DNA from: Dyella sp. SG609
Lineage (GTDB): Bacteria; Pseudomonadota; Gammaproteobacteria; Xanthomonadales; Rhodanobacteraceae
DNA: 64,000 nt
Direction of reading: 5' to 3'
NCBI RefSeq assembly: GCF_012275375.1
Contig: NZ_JAAZQJ010000001.1
Coordinates: forward strand, 496,001 to 560,000
Shown: positions 61,128 to 64,000 of the stretch, piece by piece
Layout: each line of letters opens with the position of its first letter
How positions within the stretch are numbered: the stretch's first letter is position 1
The notes under the pieces: model-generated
What the model was told of the DNA's origin: nothing
Databases searched by the model: none
What the model saw: only the letters and a program-made list of their open reading frames with translations
Made by a program: the position numbers and the translations under genes

Positions 61128-62099
61128 TTATTGCGGAACCTTCAGCGTCGAGATCGTCTGGTTCAGCGTGCCCCAGTAGGTCTTGGTGTACGGCACCATC
61201 TGCTCGGCGTAGTTCCACCAGAACACGCCGCCGATGTAGCGCGAGTCCTTCATCGTATTGACCATCGGGTAGTAGGTCTTGATCAGGTTGGTCTGCACGG
61301 AAGCCGGCGCGCTCAGGCTTGAGGTGCCGATTTCGCCGAAGCCGACCTTGGCGTTCGGGAAGATGCCTTCCAGCGCGGTGAAGTCAGCCTGCCACGACGG
61401 CGACAGCCCCGGGCAGTCCTGGTAGGGGTAGTAGCTGAACAGGGCGTAGTCGGTCTGCTGGCGCACGGTCAGCGGCAGGAAGGTGGTCGGCCAGGTCTTC
61501 CAGTTGTCGACCGGCTTTTCCCAGCAGTTGGTGCCCTTGCTGTCGTCGTTGTAGTACAGCGTGATGGCGGTCTTGCCGCCGGCGGCCTTCACGATCTGGT
61601 GCGCGGCGGCGACCATCTGGCCGATCTGCGTTTCCTGCGCATTGACTACCGAGTTGCTGCCGTTCGGGTTCGGGCGCAGCCACTCGCCGTTGATCTCGTT
61701 GGCGATCTCCCACACGTCGACCAGGCCGTTGAGCTTGCCCACCAGCTCCTTGGTGCGCGCGGTGTAGGTGTTGATGTCGGTCGGGAAGTAGTACGAGTCC
61801 ATGATCTCGCCCATGGTGTAAGCCACGGTGTGCAGCTTGACGAGGGCGGCGTAGTAGTCGGCGGTGCTGGTGTCCGGATCGAACACCACGCGCACCGTCG
61901 GGCGGTACGGCAGCTTGCTGAGCGAAGTAACGATGGCGTTGATATTGGAAATGTCATCCACCGTCACGCCGTAGATCGGAGCCTTGATGGTGGTGGCGGC
62001 CTGGGCGTGCACGTCGGGGGACAGCGGAGCCGAGCCGGCGTAGAGCGCGGCCGAGGCGAGCAGGGAAGCAAGAAGTGTTTTTGCGGTGGTCTTGTTCAT
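61128..62099 (-). CDS. Exported clan-A glycoside hydrolase, family uncertain
   Basis: A 323-residue exported TIM-barrel glycosidase. A signal peptide spans residues 1-33 (LLASLLASAALYAGSAPLSP, ending DVHAQ). VDVWEIANEINGEW carries Glu135, the expected acid/base after Asn, and KVGFGEIGTSSL carries Glu256, the expected nucleophile, about 120 residues later as in clan GH-A. ALFSYYPYQDCPG and GGVFWWNYAE are further barrel strands. The family could be GH39-, GH30- or GH5-like. No ribosome binding site is evident before ATG on the complement at 62099. A long leader region lies upstream. Confidence 0.8.
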   Translation of the reverse strand: MNKTTAKTLLASLLASAALYAGSAPLSPDVHAQAATTIKAPIYGVTVDDISNINAIVTSLSKLPYRPTVRVVFDPDTSTADYYAALVKLHTVAYTMGEIMDSYYFPTDINTYTARTKELVGKLNGLVDVWEIANEINGEWLRPNPNGSNSVVNAQETQIGQMVAAAHQIVKAAGGKTAITLYYNDDSKGTNCWEKPVDNWKTWPTTFLPLTVRQQTDYALFSYYPYQDCPGLSPSWQADFTALEGIFPNAKVGFGEIGTSSLSAPASVQTNLIKTYYPMVNTMKDSRYIGGVFWWNYAEQMVPYTKTYWGTLNQTISTLKVPQ

Positions 62100-62810
62100 C
62101 AGATTTGATTTGAGTTCGCTTGCGTGGGCGATCCGTTCCCCCGGTGGGCTGCGGCGAAAAAAAGGCCGCAGCGATACGTCGGTCGCCCCCGAAAGTCGGG
62201 CGGCCGGGCTTAAGTCGTGCGTTCCGCGCACTGGTGAAGGTCGTCCGTACAACGCAACCCCCGACCCCTGGGCCGTGGAGACCGAGGGGATGCGACGGAT
62301 ATCGACGCTGGGAGTGCCGGCGAAACGGCAGGAACCACCAGGAGCTCATCGCGGAACGACACCCTTCCGGTGTGCCCTTCCGCGTGGCTCCGCCCGTCCT
62401 GGAGCGGGCCGGACCGTATCACCCGGGAGACAACGCACCGGGCTTCGCTGACGGGGAGCAGTCTAGTTGCTCATCGTTACAAGTGATGAAATTTTAGTTA
62501 GCATGAATCACATGGATCGAGTCAAAGCATTCAATCCATGCGCAGGACTGTCGCCGGCCTTACATTGACGCAGCCAGTGCACGATCTTTCAGTCACTTGC
62601 GTGAGCGTGCGTGAAGCCACTGTATCGCTCATGTGACACGCGATCCGTTCATGTTACGTCACTCCGTGACACCCGCAGCCACAGGCTGCGGAATGCGCTT
62701 GTGCGCCATATCACGTTGGGAAAAAACACAAGCGCCATTCCCGGAAATCGCAAGCCGCTCTTGCCCAAGATGCGCGCTGGCATTCGCGCCGGTACGAGGG
62801 AGAGCAGGCG
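62100..62810. promoter_or_regulatory. Long divergent region with stable hairpins
   Basis: A 711-base region between the clan-A glycosidase (leftward) and GH51 (rightward) genes with no supported gene. It contains a GCTGCGGC/GCCGCAGC stem at 62148-62172. A two-tier hairpin has CGCGGAA at 62350-62356 paired with TTCCGCG at 62378-62384 around ACACC/GGTGT. An AT-rich promoter-like part lies at 62460-62520. GTCACTCCGTGAC, a possible operator, is at 62658-62670. GCAGCC/GGCTGC at 62675-62689 follows. The left part may be a structured leader of the - strand gene. Confidence 0.5.
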
Positions 62811-64000
62811 ATGGGGTTGCGCACGTGGGTGGTGGTATTGGGGTGTTGCGTGTCGTCCGGCGCGGTTGGCGTTGCATTTGCCGATGCGCCAAGTGCGCAG
62901 GTGACGGTGCATGTGGATCGTCCGGGCGCGGTGATCCATCGCGAAATCTACGGCCAGTTCGCCGAGCAGCTCGGGCGCGGTATCGATGAAGGATTGTGGG
63001 TAGGCGAGAACTCGTCGATTCCGAATGTGCACGGCTTCCGCAAGGACGTGGTCGATGCATTGAAAGCCATCCACGTACCGGTGATCCGCTGGCCCGGCGG
63101 CTGCTTCGCCGACGAATACCACTGGCGCGACGGCATCGGCCCGCGCGACAAGCGCGCCGTGCGGCCCAATCACTCGTGGGGCGGCGAAGAGCACAATGCC
63201 GTCGGCACGCACGAGTTCATGGATTTCGCCGAGCTGGTGGGCGCGCAGACCTATCTGGCCGCCAATATGGGCACCGGTTCGCCGCGCGAGATGAGCGACT
63301 GGCTGGAATACGTGACCGGCAACGGGCAGACCGATCTCGCCCGCGAGCGCCGCGCGAACGGCCGCGACAAGCCGTGGCAGATCGCCTACCTGGGCATCGG
63401 CAACGAAAGCTGGGGCTGCGGCGGCAACATGCGCGGCGCGTACTACGCCGACCAGTACCGCCAGTACGCCACCTTTGCGCGCACCATGAGCGGTCCCGCC
63501 TTGCGCAAGGTGGCCAGCGGCGCCAATGCCGACGACTACGCCTGGACCGAAGCCGTGATGGCCGGCGCGGCGTCGCAGATCGACGCCTACGGCGTGCACT
63601 ACTACACGCTGCCCACCGGCGACTGGAAGCACAAAGGCTCGGCGGTGGCGTTCGACGAGAACGCCTGGATCGCCACCTTGAAAGCCGCGCTGCGCATGGA
63701 CGAACTGGTCTCCCGCCATAGCGCCATCATGGACAAGTACGACCCGGCGAAGCGCATCGCCCTGGCGGTGGACGAATGGGGTACCTGGTACGACACCGAG
63801 CCCGGCGACTCCGCGCTGTACCAGCAGAACAGCCTGCGCGACGCGATGGTGGCGGCGATCACGCTGGACATCTTCCACGCGCATGCCGAGCGCGTGCGCA
63901 TGGCCAATATCGCGCAGATGGTGAACGTGCTGCAGGCGATGATCCTCACCAGCAAGGGGCGCATGGTGCTGACCCCGACCTATCACGTGTTCGACCTGTA
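62811..64000 (+). CDS. Alpha-L-arabinofuranosidase, GH51, 3' end cut by window
   Basis: The first 396 codons of an exported GH51 alpha-L-arabinofuranosidase; the frame is open to the window end. Residues 1-25 are signal-like ([20 protein letters not shown], then FADAP). Family motifs: [34 protein letters not shown] and [13 protein letters not shown] with acid/base Glu199, then [13 protein letters not shown] and [11 protein letters not shown] with nucleophile Glu322. GAGGGAG lies upstream of ATG 62811. It would release arabinose from arabinan or arabinoxylan. It is divergent from the clan-A glycosidase, suggesting a second plant-polysaccharide locus beyond the window. Confidence 0.93.
   Translation, partial: MGLRTWVVVLGCCVSSGAVGVAFADAPSAQVTVHVDRPGAVIHREIYGQFAEQLGRGIDEGLWVGENSSIPNVHGFRKDVVDALKAIHVPVIRWPGGCFADEYHWRDGIGPRDKRAVRPNHSWGGEEHNAVGTHEFMDFAELVGAQTYLAANMGTGSPREMSDWLEYVTGNGQTDLARERRANGRDKPWQIAYLGIGNESWGCGGNMRGAYYADQYRQYATFARTMSGPALRKVASGANADDYAWTEAVMAGAASQIDAYGVHYYTLPTGDWKHKGSAVAFDENAWIATLKAALRMDELVSRHSAIMDKYDPAKRIALAVDEWGTWYDTEPGDSALYQQNSLRDAMVAAITLDIFHAHAERVRMANIAQMVNVLQAMILTSKGRMVLTPTYHVFDL

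Overview
The window is GC-rich DNA from a Gram-negative bacterium. It has TonB-dependent receptors, Tat-exported and Sec-exported glycosidases, an RND efflux pump with an outer-membrane partner, an Nfr-type envelope glycan locus, and intergenic families of short palindromes of the CCCTCTCCCC/GGGGAGAGGG and GTCATTCCGG types. Together these suggest the order Xanthomonadales (Lysobacterales), most likely a Rhodanobacteraceae relative such as Dyella, Luteibacter or Frateuria. The assignment is inference from gene content; no rRNA or tRNA gene is visible to confirm it.

Layout. (1) 0-11.2 kb: a receptor gene followed by alpha-L-fucosidase (GH29), beta-mannosidase (GH2), GH125 exo-alpha-1,6-mannosidase and GH92 alpha-mannosidase, all on the + strand. 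This set fits uptake and stripping of fucosylated N-glycans. (2) 11.3-17 kb: a Trp/Gly-rich surface protein, alanine dehydrogenase with a divergent Lrp/AsnC regulator, and a GH63-like periplasmic glucosidase. (3) 17.2-21.7 kb: a LytS/LytTR two-component pair, a small lipoprotein, and a sigma factor operon that also encodes a membrane protein and two exported proteins. (4) 21.8-27.7 kb: a czcCBA-type metal efflux operon with a small Cys-rich leader gene. (5) 27.9-28.9 kb: a DUF1348 protein and RNA 2'-phosphotransferase KptA.

(6) 29.0-37.8 kb is an accessory island with visibly lower GC. It is an array of small one- or two-gene units, all on the + strand. Nearly every unit is preceded by one of two short repeats: a GTCCGCTT/AAGCGGAC hairpin or an ACCTGACCCCGTTTT-like box. 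The last unit holds a 726-residue protein with a CHAT (caspase-like) protease domain and two tightly linked small genes. This is the best candidate for an undescribed, possibly defensive, system. About 1.1 kb of nearly gene-free DNA follows.

(7) 37.8-42.6 kb: a small protein, a 1192-residue hybrid sensor with two kinase modules, and a further small protein. (8) 42.7-53.8 kb: an envelope-glycan locus with a beta-helix protein, a DUF2334 deacetylase-like protein, and the operon wecB-nfrB-nfrA-DUF4434. It resembles the E. coli N4 receptor glycan system and is probably controlled by cyclic-di-GMP through MshEN-like repeats in the NfrB homologue. (9) 54.4-64 kb: an HTH regulator, an Oar-like TonB receptor, a DipZ-like thioredoxin protein, a MocR/PdxR-type regulator, an orphan clan-A glycosidase, and a GH51 arabinofuranosidase cut by the window end.

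The main theme is polysaccharide foraging and envelope glycan synthesis, interrupted by one accessory island.
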